DNA of 44,332 nt from CAZUNO01 sp964621445 [NCBI: Candidatus Hadarchaeota archaeon] (GTDB lineage: Archaea; CAYQAE01; CAYVLA01), in contig CAZUNO010000024.1 in NCBI GenBank assembly GCA_964621445.1, forward strand, positions 1-44,332, in the 5' to 3' direction. Both the position numbers and the translations under genes were made by a program. Below, piece by piece: positions 31,673-41,545 of the stretch (position 1 is the stretch's first letter; the number at the start of each line of letters is the position of its first letter). Below the pieces are notes generated by a model, which saw nothing but the letters and a program-made list of their open reading frames with translations, made no database searches and was not told the DNA's origin.

Positions 31673-33798
31673 TAGGCACGTATTTCGTAGACCCTAGCGC
31701 TTTTCGATCCCCAGGTCTCCTGTGTTGCGAATTTGATTGCTTTGGTGGTTACCTCCTCGAATTGATGTACTGCCACCCGATGGTGGTTATCCTTGACCCG
31801 GACTATCTGGCGCCATTGATTATCTGAAAGGTAATGTATTGAGTAAGCCCTTATGCATTCCGGCGCAGGGCCCCTTCCTACCAGCTCATCCGTATTGGTG
31901 TCCATGGTGATCCTGATCTGGTGGATTCTTTCCTGGTTTTCAAATTCGATCTTTATATACTGGGGTAGATCCTGGTTGGGGTCTGAAATCCAAAGGTTTG
32001 GTCCCCCTTCGGGGCGTGTGATGCCATTGAGCACGTTTTGCGGTCCGTAAGGCCGGGACCTGGGGTGGAGCCGGAAAAGGTATGTACCTTTGAGTTTCCT
32101 GAAGTCGCCAGGTTCGGTCCTCTGAACAGTAACCATATTTTGTTTGCTGTATCCCCACTGGACACCGGGTGACGGGTCCAGAACTACCCAGCAGTATTCA
32201 TCCTCAATTTTGCATGGCGTACTGAAGGAGACCCACGATGTGCCTACTGGTACTTCCTGAGAGGTGACGACGAGGTCTTCCTGGTTCTGGTTTAGATACC
32301 AGTCATTGGCTTTCCTGACCCTCATAGTGATCTTGGTGTGGGCCGAAGATTTGAGGTAAACCTCCACGGATTCGAGTTTTTTGCATGACAAGGGTATAAT
32401 CTGGCCCAGGGGCTGGTCCAATTTCTGAAAGTCGTCTGGAACGGTTTGTTCTACCGGCATCTCACTGGATGCTCTGGCAGTTCCGGTCCTTGACACATCC
32501 CGAGGGTCCTGGTTCCTGGCTCCTGGTATATAGCAATCGTTTTTTAGCAGGATCTGGCGTAGTTCCTGAATATGTTTTTTGTATATCTGGCGGGGATTGG
32601 TTCGGTACTTGTGGCATAGGTATGCGGCTGTCCCCACGGCCTGCCCTTCTACGGCTCCGGTGGCTATCAGTCTAGTAGTGCCCAGAGCGACGTGGGTGAC
32701 GCTTATATTTCTACCGGCCATCATCAGGTTTTCTATGTCTCTGGAATAGAGGCACCTGAAGGGGATTCCGTATGGACCTGGCAGTTTTTTCATATTCGCG
32801 GGCCTTCCGGGTTGTCGAATTCCCCCTGGCGGATGGAGGTCAATTGGCCAACCACCGTAGGAAACGGCATCCGGGAAATCTCTCATGTTTTCTACTTCTC
32901 CCTGGGTTAGAATGTGGTCTCCCATGAATCTTCGCGATTCCCTCTTTCCGGGAATTGATCCCACCCAGTCCAGGGCAAGAGTTTGGGCACCGTGATCTCC
33001 CTTATTTTTTATATGGTCCCAGACACCCAGGAGGCAGGCTAAGAGTTCCTTCCGGATTTCCTCGTTATCGGTTATGGTATTCGACTCGCCTCCGAGTTCT
33101 ATCCACCAGTATCCAGTATCTATTCCCTCATGCCGCCTGAATTGTAGGTCTTCATCTGTGGGGTATTCCTCGGACCATTCCGGCCGATAAAAGGAAACGG
33201 GCCTTCCAGTGTCAATTGCCTTGAACATGAGTGAAGACCCCATGGTCTTGTCGTCACCTTCCTCCGGTGCCATGGATTCTCCAAATTCGCTTGCCGCTTC
33301 CCTTCCCCTCCTGAAGCTCGCACCGGCGGAGTAGGCGATCTGGCCGTCCCCGCTGGCGTCTATGTACTGGGAAGCCTGGATATGATGGGTCTTTTCATTT
33401 CCTAGCTGATGGCAGGTGATGGATTCTATCCTACCGCCATTTACATGGGCCTCCCTGGCGCTAGCGTTTAGATAGAGATCCAAATTTGATTCCCGTTCAA
33501 CCCATTCCAGGAGGACAAGATCCCAAATGGCATTCTTCTCACCATTTTTTGCCGGCGCGTGGTTCCTGAACCGGTCCTCAATCCTTATCTCCTCCACGAT
33601 CCCTGTTTCTCGGGCCCATCGAAAGTGTTTGTCCGCTCCCCCGACATGTACCTTGATCTCGCTGCTTGAATTACCTCCAAGAACCGGCCTGTCCTGTATC
33701 AAGGCTGTTTTGAGTCCAAGTCTTGACGCTGAAATCGCGGCACATATACCGGAAAGACCACCGCCTACAACGGCTAGGTCGTATTTTTTATTCGGCAT
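31669..33798 (-). CDS. FAD-dependent oxidoreductase with discoidin-like C-terminal domain
   Basis: 709 residues from ATG 33798 (GTGGAG lies six bases upstream); the frame extends to 33891 but that part overlaps the divergent MBL gene. The Rossmann FAD-binding motif VVGGGLSGICAAISASRLG is near residue 10, followed by VLGGNSSSEIKVHVGG, typical of the FAD-dependent oxidoreductase family PF12831. YIDASGDGQIAYSAGA and NLMMAGRNIS ... HVALGTTRLI are further FAD contacts. From about residue 560 a F5/8-type (discoidin-like) beta domain follows. No signal peptide. The combination is common in Planctomycetes and Verrucomicrobia; lateral origin is inferred. Substrate unknown, likely a sugar. Confidence 0.83.
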   Translation of the reverse strand: MPNKKYDLAVVGGGLSGICAAISASRLGLKTALIQDRPVLGGNSSSEIKVHVGGADKHFRWARETGIVEEIRIEDRFRNHAPAKNGEKNAIWDLVLLEWVERESNLDLYLNASAREAHVNGGRIESITCHQLGNEKTHHIQASQYIDASGDGQIAYSAGASFRRGREAASEFGESMAPEEGDDKTMGSSLMFKAIDTGRPVSFYRPEWSEEYPTDEDLQFRRHEGIDTGYWWIELGGESNTITDNEEIRKELLACLLGVWDHIKNKGDHGAQTLALDWVGSIPGKRESRRFMGDHILTQGEVENMRDFPDAVSYGGWPIDLHPPGGIRQPGRPANMKKLPGPYGIPFRCLYSRDIENLMMAGRNISVTHVALGTTRLIATGAVEGQAVGTAAYLCHKYRTNPRQIYKKHIQELRQILLKNDCYIPGARNQDPRDVSRTGTARASSEMPVEQTVPDDFQKLDQPLGQIIPLSCKKLESVEVYLKSSAHTKITMRVRKANDWYLNQNQEDLVVTSQEVPVGTSWVSFSTPCKIEDEYCWVVLDPSPGVQWGYSKQNMVTVQRTEPGDFRKLKGTYLFRLHPRSRPYGPQNVLNGITRPEGGPNLWISDPNQDLPQYIKIEFENQERIHQIRITMDTNTDELVGRGPAPECIRAYSIHYLSDNQWRQIVRVKDNHHRVAVHQFEEVTTKAIKFATQETWGSKSARVYEIRAY

Positions 33799-33884
33799 CT
33801 CCATCTCCACTGATGGTATTCTTTGGGTACTTATTGATTCAAAAAGCTTGCTTAATGGGAAAAATAAGCTGGCAGGGTGAGCAG

Positions 33885-34469
33885 ATGACATTTGAAATGA
33901 AACAGATTGCTAGTCCAAGGATGATGAACCTTTCCTATTTGCTCTGGTCTTCAACGTTTGGGTTAGCCATTGACCCTTCATTCGCGGGAGAGAAGATACT
34001 TGATGAGGCCAACGCAAGGCATGTCCAGATCGTGTACGTGATTAATACCCACGGCCATTTCGACCACGTTAACGACAACACTAAGATACGTGATGCTACG
34101 GGAGCTAAGATTGCCGTTCACGAGGCGGATTCATCCATGCTAGATCCCTCACCTGATATCCTACTTCATGATGGTGAATGCCTTTACTTTGGTGATGATG
34201 AGCTAAGGGTGATTCATACGCCCGGGCATACTCCCGGTGGTATCTGTCTTCACGGAGAGGGCAAGCTATTCACCGGGGACACTCTGTTCCCCGGAGGTTT
34301 CGGGAGAACAGATTTGGATGGAGGTAACCGGAAAGAGTTGATGAATAGCATGAAACGACTGGGGGCACTCGACCCGGATACTAAGGTATATCCCGGGCAT
34401 TACTATGGTTCCAGGAGGTCATCCACCATTGGCGAGGAGCTGAAGAGTAACCCAGCTCTATCCCCCTGA
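33885..34469 (+). CDS. Metallo-beta-lactamase-fold hydrolase (glyoxalase II-like)
   Basis: 194 residues from ATG 33885, supported by AGGGTGA four bases upstream; the longer frame from 33723 runs antisense to the FAD gene. The HxHxDH metal motif is THGHFDH (H56, H58, D60, H61), with further ligands in HTPGHTPGG, FTGDTLF and PGHYYG. Probable role is hydrolysis of a thioester such as S-lactoylglutathione-like substrates, or a related ester. Single-domain. It is divergent from the FAD oxidoreductase. Confidence 0.9.
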   Translation: MTFEMKQIASPRMMNLSYLLWSSTFGLAIDPSFAGEKILDEANARHVQIVYVINTHGHFDHVNDNTKIRDATGAKIAVHEADSSMLDPSPDILLHDGECLYFGDDELRVIHTPGHTPGGICLHGEGKLFTGDTLFPGGFGRTDLDGGNRKELMNSMKRLGALDPDTKVYPGHYYGSRRSSTIGEELKSNPALSP

Positions 34470-34706
34470 TGTTTTAATCTTAGTCAAGAATATTAAGTAG
34501 AACGTTTGAATAACAGCCATTTCAAACAAAAGTATCTTATTTTCGTAACAAACACCTTTTAGACGATCCCAAGGGGCTCGCGGTCGGCTTCCAACACATA
34601 TTAGGGGAAATAGGGGACTTCTCAGGCCACCTCTTTTGATCCTCCTTGGGATCACAGTTATTGGCTCATAGCAGGTGCTAAATCCATCAATTAGAGGAGA
34701 ATTCAT

Positions 34707-35768
34707 TTGGCACCTATGCTTTACAAGGATGACTGGGAGGAAGCAAGGGATGGACTTGAGGCCTGGTGGGAGGGAACCCTTGTCGACCGACCGGTAATCA
34801 TGGCACGGGCACCGAGGTCAAATGCCTCACCGGATTTGGATGGCTGGGGATTCGCAAGATATCCCGACCGCCCAATGAAGGTGCTGGAGCATTTTGAGAG
34901 ATGGTGCTCCGGTACGTATTTTGGGGGAGAGGCCTTTCCTAATTTATTTGTGAATCTGGGTGCTGGGGTTCTGGGGGCTATTCTTGGAGCCAGGCCAAGG
35001 TTTTACTCCAACACGGTATGGTTTCAGAGCTCGATGGAGTGGGAGGACCTGGAGGAGGTGGAATTCGATTCGGAGAACCCGTGGTGGGAAAGGGTAAGGA
35101 CCTATACTGAGAAAAGCGTGGCGGAAGGGGAGGGAAAGTACTTCGTGTCCATGACGGATCTCGGTGGAATTTTGGATATCGTTCAGTCCCTACGGGGAAA
35201 GAAGAAGCTGATGATCGATCTTTTTCGTAGACCTGAGAAGGTGCTCGACCTTTCCTGGAAGGTGCTGGACATATGGCACCGATGCTACGATGAACTTTAC
35301 CAGATTATCCAAACCGGTATGAAAGGTTCCTCTGCTTGGCTATCCATTTGGTGTGATGGAAAGTGGTACCCAATCCAGTGTGACTATGCATATATGCTGT
35401 CACCAGGGAAGTTCAGGGAGTTCGTGCTCCCGTTTCTGAAGGAACAATGCCGAAGACTCGATCGGTGCGTATATCACCTGGATGGACATGGCCAGTTACC
35501 TCACCTTGACGATCTGCTGGAGATTGATGATCTCGACGCCATACAGTGGGTACCGGGGGCGGGAAAGAAGCAGTGTGGATCGGACGAATACTATGATATG
35601 TACCGAAAGGTAAAGGCGGCTGGAAAGGGGCTTGTTCTGGGCTTGAAACCTGGCGAAATAAGGCCAATTTGCAAGGAGCTGGGGGCCGATGGCATCTTGT
35701 TCCAGGTTACCTGTCGATCCGAGGAGGAGGCAAAAAAACTCATTGAGAACTCCAAGGCATGGGCTTGA
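34707..35768 (+). CDS. Uroporphyrinogen decarboxylase-like protein (methyltransferase relative)
   Basis: 353 residues. The fold pattern LSPGKFREFVLPFLKEQCRRL ... YHLDGHGQLPHLDDLLEIDDLDAIQWVPG and the closing GEIRPICKELGADGI resemble the UroD/methylcobamide methyltransferase superfamily, and particularly the UroD-like proteins found beside bacterial carbohydrate genes. The tetrapyrrole enzyme itself is not implied. The start is TTG 34707, with GAGGAG seven bases upstream. The preceding 237-base gap holds no gene I can see. Function unknown. Confidence 0.75.
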   Translation: MAPMLYKDDWEEARDGLEAWWEGTLVDRPVIMARAPRSNASPDLDGWGFARYPDRPMKVLEHFERWCSGTYFGGEAFPNLFVNLGAGVLGAILGARPRFYSNTVWFQSSMEWEDLEEVEFDSENPWWERVRTYTEKSVAEGEGKYFVSMTDLGGILDIVQSLRGKKKLMIDLFRRPEKVLDLSWKVLDIWHRCYDELYQIIQTGMKGSSAWLSIWCDGKWYPIQCDYAYMLSPGKFREFVLPFLKEQCRRLDRCVYHLDGHGQLPHLDDLLEIDDLDAIQWVPGAGKKQCGSDEYYDMYRKVKAAGKGLVLGLKPGEIRPICKELGADGILFQVTCRSEEEAKKLIENSKAWA

Positions 35769-35908
35769 AAATCCGGACCCTGAAGGGTTATTTTGTTCTC
35801 TTTTTGAATAGAGCCGGGATCAGCTGGAATGCCTAAGCACGGCAAGAAGGGGCATTACGCGGATTCTTTATATTCCCTTATCTGATCTAACACCCGAAGG
35901 TCCTACAT

Positions 35909-36532
35909 TTGGGTATCTTGAGAATTTCCTTGGCAAGTCTAGCTTTTATGTTACTACTATCGGCTGGGGCAGTGGCTCTGCCGGAAATAGACGGGATGAT
36001 AGAGAGCGGAGAATATGCCAATTACAAAGCCGTATCTGCAGGATTTGATGTATATTGGTCCTTAACCGAGAACATGGTTTACTTTGGTATACACGCGGAG
36101 ACGGATGGCTGGGTCTCCCTTGGATTCGAGCCCACCATAGCCATGAAAGATGCGGACATGGTATTCGGGTGGGTCGAGGGCTCGGGGGATAGCTTCGTTG
36201 TTGATGCCTATTCAACTGGTAACTATGGGCCCCATCCTCCGGACACCGAACTTGGTGGAAATATCGACATTACGGATTATTCAGGTTCCCAGGCCGGTGG
36301 GGTGACTGAGTTCGAATTCAGTCGGGCTTTAGCGACGGGGGATGCCTATGATCACGAGATAATACCAGGCACTGACATGAATGTGATATGGGGAATTGGC
36401 CCTTCGGATGATTTTGAAGCAAAACATCCCAGAAGGGGGTCGACGGTCTTGAGCATGGAGATTGTGGAGACCTTCATACTCTTTTCCGCCTTGCCGGCCA
36501 TTTTGTTCGCCGGTGCCACCTCTAGAGATTAA
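35909..36532 (+). CDS. Secreted DOMON-domain protein
   Basis: 207 residues from TTG 35909; other TTG codons follow closely. A signal peptide (LASLAFMLLLSAGAVALP) is followed by a DOMON domain: DVYWSLTENMVYFGIHA, GWVSLGFEP, MKDADMVFGWVEG, then YGPHPPDTELGGNIDIT. DOMON domains bind haem or sugars; the Met in MKDAD and the His in GPHPP could be haem ligands. A weak hydrophobic helix near residues 185-202 may anchor it outside. A TATA-like TTTATATT lies around 35866-35873. It overlaps the end of the phosphatase gene. Confidence 0.8.
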   Translation: MGILRISLASLAFMLLLSAGAVALPEIDGMIESGEYANYKAVSAGFDVYWSLTENMVYFGIHAETDGWVSLGFEPTIAMKDADMVFGWVEGSGDSFVVDAYSTGNYGPHPPDTELGGNIDITDYSGSQAGGVTEFEFSRALATGDAYDHEIIPGTDMNVIWGIGPSDDFEAKHPRRGSTVLSMEIVETFILFSALPAILFAGATSRD

Positions 36533-36854
36533 TTCCTTTGCTGGCCAGTTTGGTTCTTAGGATTTCAACTAGTCTAGGGTCCCCCCGGCGGTAGATATCC
36601 GGTATTTCGAGGACCCGAATCTTTGATTCTGCACCGGGTTCAATCCCCAATAGGTGCCTTCGATGGTGTTCCTCCATAACCAGTATTCGGTCGGCCCATT
36701 CGATGTCCTGTTTACTTACCCTTCTGCGGGCCCCCGACATGGTGCCCGCGGATCTAACCTCATATCCCGGCTCCTTTTCCAGAAGGGCCTCGGCGGTTGG
36801 GCTCCTATCGATGTTCCCGGTACAGATAAACAGTATATTCTCCAATGTAATCAC
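36522..36854 (-). CDS. Low-molecular-weight protein tyrosine phosphatase-like
   Basis: 110 residues, shorter than the usual ~150. The P-loop CxxxxxRS is CTGNIDRS (C11, R17, S18) followed by PTAEALL. The general acid Asp is probably in IPDIYRRGD near residue 86, where the family has a DP motif. It may remove phosphate from tyrosine or arginine, or be an arsenate reductase relative. It stands alone between the DOMON and amidohydrolase genes and overlaps the former by 11 bases. Confidence 0.85.
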   Translation of the reverse strand: MITLENILFICTGNIDRSPTAEALLEKEPGYEVRSAGTMSGARRRVSKQDIEWADRILVMEEHHRRHLLGIEPGAESKIRVLEIPDIYRRGDPRLVEILRTKLASKGINL

Positions 36855-36902
36855 CGTTTTACGTTTAAATCAAAGGAATTTCCCGCTCAAATAAAGAAAT
36901 TT

Positions 36903-37760
36903 TCATAGTTCCAGGAGCCGCGAAGCATTTTGATGTGATATCTTTTCAAAGGCCTTTTTGCCCAGTCTCCCGTCTTTTCTCAGATTTTCCAGCAAATCGA
37001 TTATTGGTGTTCCGGAATCCGGGGAGCAAATATCAAGCCCGAATAGAAGTCTGTCCTGGAATTCGTGCAAAAAATTAACTGCGTAATCCTCATCCCTGGA
37101 CAGGGCGTTGTATCCGCTGCCGGCGGACAGATCCCCATAGAGATTTTTGTATTTTCTAAACAGGGTTGGGACCACGCCCTCCTTTTCCACAGGGTATCCG
37201 GGATACCCACTGCGGTCGTTTTCTTTTCGGAGCTTCGCGATCTCGGCCCAGAATGGAGGGCCATGACCGAGGAATTTCAGGCTGGGGAAGCTTTCAAGAC
37301 TTCGTTCTAGCCCTGGTAGTCCTGGATGATCATAGAGACCGTAGGTTCCACCTATATCTGTTGACATATCAAAGGTTAATGGCAGGTCAACCTTCTCCGC
37401 GCATCGAAAAAGATTCTGAACCAGTGGATTTTGGAAGGGGAGATTGGGCATGACTTCCCCTATTCCCCTGCAGCCTAAATCCCTGTAATGGGTCAGCAGG
37501 TCCGTTAGGGGGGCATCCGGGGAGTTGGATAGAGCTCGGGGGTCGATATTGCAGAAGGGTATGAAGCGTTTGGGATGCTCCTCGGCAATTGTAAGGATCT
37601 CCTCGTTGGACTGCGGGAGATATACCTCTGGGTTGACCAGCGGCAATAGGACGCCTGCTTGGACTCCTATTTCATCGTATCGTGACAGAAGCTGTTCCGG
37701 GTTACAGAAGTTCCTTGGACCAGGCCTGGCAAACGCATGGGCGTGGATATCGATATACAT
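36903..37760 (-). CDS. Amidohydrolase-2 family protein
   Basis: 285 residues. Metal motif DIHAHAF (H6, H8) at the N-terminus, GHGPPFW near residue 170 and FGLDICSPD near residue 243 give the ligands of the amidohydrolase-2 TIM barrel. A third family member in the window, not in tandem with another. Likely hydrolysis or decarboxylation of a small cyclic or carboxylic substrate. ATG 37760; the 296-base gap beyond it to 38056 holds only AT-rich promoter-like sequence and no RNA gene I recognise. Confidence 0.85.
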   Translation of the reverse strand: MYIDIHAHAFARPGPRNFCNPEQLLSRYDEIGVQAGVLLPLVNPEVYLPQSNEEILTIAEEHPKRFIPFCNIDPRALSNSPDAPLTDLLTHYRDLGCRGIGEVMPNLPFQNPLVQNLFRCAEKVDLPLTFDMSTDIGGTYGLYDHPGLPGLERSLESFPSLKFLGHGPPFWAEIAKLRKENDRSGYPGYPVEKEGVVPTLFRKYKNLYGDLSAGSGYNALSRDEDYAVNFLHEFQDRLLFGLDICSPDSGTPIIDLLENLRKDGRLGKKAFEKISHQNASRLLEL

Positions 37761-38056
37761 ATTTCTCCCAGATTAGCCGCTATTTACGGCACAACTTGGT
37801 CTTTTTCCCTCCTTGAATAGCTTTCATTTCACTATTTTCCATTATAAAATCGTAATTCGGGCGCTTTTTAACTTAAAACATTGGTAATAGCCGTATATGG
37901 TTCTTACCTTTCTGGTTTAAGCTCCGATGAATTTCATCCGATATGTTCACGTAATCGATTTAGCGATTGAATCGCAATGCATGGAACGACCCGCTGTCCT
38001 CAAAATCGCCTGGTGAAATATCAACTATTTCAGGTCCGCCTTGGGTTGTATTACTG

Positions 38057-39376
38057 ATGAACCCGGACAATGGAACTATCAATGTCGAAAGTAGCATGGG
38101 ACTTCGACGTTTCTATTATAAACACCTCTTCGACCAGATACTTCCCTTCTGGCTCGAAAAGGGAATAGACTCAAAACACGGAGGTTATTACACCGGTTTT
38201 TCAAACTCGGGAGGAGAGCTACTCCATGATCATAAATTCACCTGGTCCCAGGGTCGTTTCGTGTGGGTTTGGTCCAGGCTTTCTGATCAGTTTAAGAAAA
38301 GACCTGATTCAAAGTATTTTCTAAAGTTGGGAAGGTCCGGGGCAAGTTCCTCATGGAGAAAGCTCTTCTTCCAAATGGGAACTGCAGTTTTGTTCTAAGC
38401 CGCGATGGCAATCCAATATCCCTGGATGAGGGGGGGAATAAAATCAGGAAAACTAGCGGTATAAGGTACGATACTAGCACCTATGCCGATTGTTTCGTTA
38501 TCTATGGGCTATCCGAATACGCTCGGGTATCCGGAGACCAGGGTGCATTCGAATTCTCCTTGGATCTATACGAATCCGTTCTGGAACGTATCTCCCGTGA
38601 GGCCTTTCGCACGGACCCGTATCCTACTCCTTCAGGCTTTAGACAGCACGGAGTACCAATGATTATGTTGGAGACAAGTCGACAATTGGCCCTGACCTGT
38701 GACAGGTTTGCCCTCGATCATGGCCCCAAAAATTCGGGAAAGGGCCGGAGAGTTTGAACGCCAGCTGATGGATAAACACAGGGACGGGGAAAGGGACATC
38801 ATGAAGGAGTTCCTCAGAACGGATAGGGAGAACGAGGAGAATATTCTAACTACCTACATCAATCCAGGCCATACACTCGAGTGCATGTGGTTTGTAATTC
38901 ACTACGCCCTGGACGTCGGGCAGAGGGAAATAATCGAACCCGCCGTAAAGGTTGTCCGGAGGGCCCTGGAGCTCGGTTGGGATCGCTCCTATGGGGGTCT
39001 GTATCAGTTCGTGCATATGGAGGGGGGCCGGCCACGCGGCCCTATTACTGGGAATATTGAGGGCCATCCCATGGTCGAAAAGCTAGAGGATAATTGGGAC
39101 GCTAAGTTATGGTGGGTTCATTCGGAGGCCCTCTATGTGTTGGTTCTATGCAACTCTCTTATACAGGCGCCATGGATGGAGGAATGGTATTGGAAGGTTC
39201 ACGATTACACCTTCGAGACCTTTCCGGCGGCCGAGGGAGAGGAATGGGTCAATATTCGGCATCTCGATGGCTCGCCCAGTGACCGCGTTGTGGCGCTACC
39301 TGTTAAGGACCCTTTTCACGTTCCCAGAGCTCTCATGAATGCTATTCGTGTACTTGATGAAGGAGTCCCGCTCTGA
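38057..39376 (+). pseudogene. AGE-family sugar epimerase broken by two frameshifts
   Basis: Three overlapping frames together spell an N-acylglucosamine 2-epimerase (AGE)-family alpha/alpha-toroid: KHGGYYTGFSNSGG and SQGRFVWVWSRL in the first, KALLPNGNCSFVLSRDGNPI in the second, and YINPGHTLECMWFV, LEDNWDAKLWWVHSEAL in the third. The breaks are near 38338-38341 (one base missing in GGGG) and 38728-38732 (one base extra in AAAAA). Restoring them gives a continuous protein of about 439 residues. Each break is in a homopolymer, so sequence error is as likely as a true pseudogene. AGE enzymes epimerise or isomerise sugars such as N-acetylglucosamine or mannose. Confidence 0.75.
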
Positions 39377-39411
39377 ATTCCTATCGTGTAATTGAGGCTC
39401 CACTACCTGGT

Positions 39412-41433
39412 ATGAAATTGCTAAATCAATGCCGGGCAACTTTTTTATTGCAGAGGCCTTCTTGCCGCTCTGGTGTTCGGTTGAAGGGATGTCCCACAGG
39501 GGTCACTGTCGTGCGGGACGGCGAGGCCCAAGCGGTTGTATTGACATCGGACGAGCCTCTGAGGACGGCGGAATACGCTGTGGAGGAGCTCGTGTGGCAC
39601 GTGAAGAAGGGGACAGGGGTAGAGCTGGAGATATTCCCCGAATCGGAAGTTCCGGATGAGCCACACACCCGGGTGTACATTGGGGAAACGGTTGCCGCCC
39701 GCCATGTGGGGATAATCCCGGAGCGCCTGCCACGGGAAGCATACACGATGCGCTCGGTTGGAAACGACCTGTTCATCACCAGCCATGACGGTAATGTGGA
39801 CCCCCTTCTGCAGGATAATCCCGATGTTGGTACCTTATTCGGCGTTTACGAGTTCCTAGAGCGTTTCCTGGGCGTGCGTTGGTTGTGGCCAGGTGAGCTT
39901 GGTACCTATATCCCCAAAACCGACAACTTGGAGTTTTGGTCGGTCAATGAGACCCGGGAACCGGATTTGAATTTCCGATTGCTTGCCTGGTCCCGCATAC
40001 GAGCCGTGGCTCGGGGGGAAAGGGAACTCAGCGAGGAGGATGAGAAACTGGGGTTCAGCCAGGAGGGCGCTGAACGATACGGCAAGGCACTGGAGATACT
40101 TCTACGCCGGCACCGAATGGGAGGTAGGGACGCCAAGCCTCCCACCGGACATGCCTTCAGCGGCTGGTGGAAAAAATATGGAGAGGAGCATCCGGAGTGG
40201 TTTGCCCTGCGAGGCGATGGCGTACGTGGTCATCCGGATAGGGACTTCGGGGATGTTCCCATGTGCGTTTCAAACCAGGAGCTCCAGGATTTCATCGTCG
40301 AGCAGTGGGACGGGGAAAGCGTGCTGCTGCTTGGCCCTGTGGACAGGCCTGGACGCTGTACCTGCGAGAACTGCATGGCCTGGGATGGCCCACAGCCAGA
40401 AGAACCGCCCTGGTTCGCAAAACGGATATACGAAACCGATCCAAGGGCTCAGGAGCTCTTCTCGGGGGTAACTTCCGATCGCTATGCCCGCTTCTGGAAG
40501 TCCATACAGCAGAAGGCCTCCGAACGCGATAAGCATGCCCTGATATCCGGTTCATTCATCTATGAAAACGAGTTCCCGGCCCCGGTCACCGATATAGAAC
40601 TAAACAGGAACATATATGCTGAGTTCGTCCAGTGGCAGGACCCCCATTTGCGCTGGTTCCCCATGCCCGAGGATGCTCTGGATTGGATCAAGGAGCAGTG
40701 GCTGGGATGGAGGGAAACCGGTATTCGAATGGGTTACCGGCCAAACTACTTGCATGACGGATACGTGATGCCCCACTTTGAAACACGACAATCGGGCGAG
40801 TTTTTCAAGTTCGCATACCAGCACGGGATGGAGGGCGCCCGCTTCGACTCCCTAACGGGGCAGTGGGCGACCCAGGGCCTCAGAATCTACATGCACCTGC
40901 GCCTCATGAACAAGCCGGAGATGGATGTAAGTGAAATACGTGATGAGTACTTCTCGGCCTTCGGACCCGCGGCGAAAACCATGGAGCGCTACTTTGATTA
41001 TTGGGAGAACTATGCGGTTGGCAACATGATGAGGTTCATAGACCTCTACTGGGATGTGGGTTGGAGGTACAGCAGCTACCTACGCCGTGCACACCTGGCC
41101 TTTCCCGAGAGATGCTTCGAACCTGCCCAGGAGTTGCTCGAACGCGCACTAAAGGAGGCCAGGAAACATCCCGACCCAGAGTTCGCTGAACGAGTTCGGT
41201 TTATTCAAACCGGCCTTCGACATGCCCGGTTGGCAAGGGGTCTGGCTCAAGCGTTTGATGGCCAGGAAGAGGTTCCTCCGGAACGTATATCGGAGGCCCG
41301 GGAGGCCCTGCGCAAACTGGTGAAGTTTCGCAAGGATAACGAGCACACCTTCTTCTCGGACCTTTTACACACCACCAGTTATTGGGAACTTCGCCAAATC
41401 GATCTGGAGCCCCTGATGGATTCTCTGGAATAG
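39412..41433 (+). CDS. DUF4838-domain protein, glycosidase-like, GC-rich
   Basis: 673 residues. The N-terminal part (about 30-130) resembles the beta-hexosaminidase/alpha-glucuronidase N-terminal domain (TAEYAVEELVWHVKKGTG ... RVYIGE). The middle (about 250-480) matches DUF4838: HAFSGWWKKYGEEHPEWFAL, VPMCVSNQELQDFI, CTCENC, and later GYRPNYLH. The C-terminal third is helical. No clear signal peptide. It is distinctly GC-rich (39 of 60 bases in the line starting 40321) compared with flanking AT-richer genes, and the family is mainly known from Planctomycetes and relatives. Lateral gain is inferred; a glycan role is likely but unproven. Confidence 0.8.
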   Translation: MKLLNQCRATFLLQRPSCRSGVRLKGCPTGVTVVRDGEAQAVVLTSDEPLRTAEYAVEELVWHVKKGTGVELEIFPESEVPDEPHTRVYIGETVAARHVGIIPERLPREAYTMRSVGNDLFITSHDGNVDPLLQDNPDVGTLFGVYEFLERFLGVRWLWPGELGTYIPKTDNLEFWSVNETREPDLNFRLLAWSRIRAVARGERELSEEDEKLGFSQEGAERYGKALEILLRRHRMGGRDAKPPTGHAFSGWWKKYGEEHPEWFALRGDGVRGHPDRDFGDVPMCVSNQELQDFIVEQWDGESVLLLGPVDRPGRCTCENCMAWDGPQPEEPPWFAKRIYETDPRAQELFSGVTSDRYARFWKSIQQKASERDKHALISGSFIYENEFPAPVTDIELNRNIYAEFVQWQDPHLRWFPMPEDALDWIKEQWLGWRETGIRMGYRPNYLHDGYVMPHFETRQSGEFFKFAYQHGMEGARFDSLTGQWATQGLRIYMHLRLMNKPEMDVSEIRDEYFSAFGPAAKTMERYFDYWENYAVGNMMRFIDLYWDVGWRYSSYLRRAHLAFPERCFEPAQELLERALKEARKHPDPEFAERVRFIQTGLRHARLARGLAQAFDGQEEVPPERISEAREALRKLVKFRKDNEHTFFSDLLHTTSYWELRQIDLEPLMDSLE

Positions 41434-41545
41434 ATCAAGCTGAGAGCCTAACGATCGAGGGAGTGACCTTTTGCAATAGGATTAACTTGACGGAGATAGA
41501 TTATTGAGCCATCAAATTTCTAAGATAACAGAATAAGAGATAGGG

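Noticed and set aside
33723-33884. Upstream part of the MBL-hydrolase frame
   Set aside because: It is antisense to the FAD-binding start of the oxidoreductase, and a good ribosome site precedes ATG 33885.
34470-34706. Possible RNA gene in the 237-base gap before the UroD-like gene
   Set aside because: No tRNA cloverleaf or other recognisable structure; only AT-rich stretches and a ribosome site for the next gene.
37967-38056. Extra N-terminal codons of the AGE gene from TTG 37967
   Set aside because: The added residues do not look like an AGE N-terminus; ATG 38057 (or 38096) fits better.
37761-38056. Possible small RNA or tRNA in the 296-base gap
   Set aside because: AT-rich with a TATA-like TTTTTAACTTAAAA, but no conserved RNA features that I can see.
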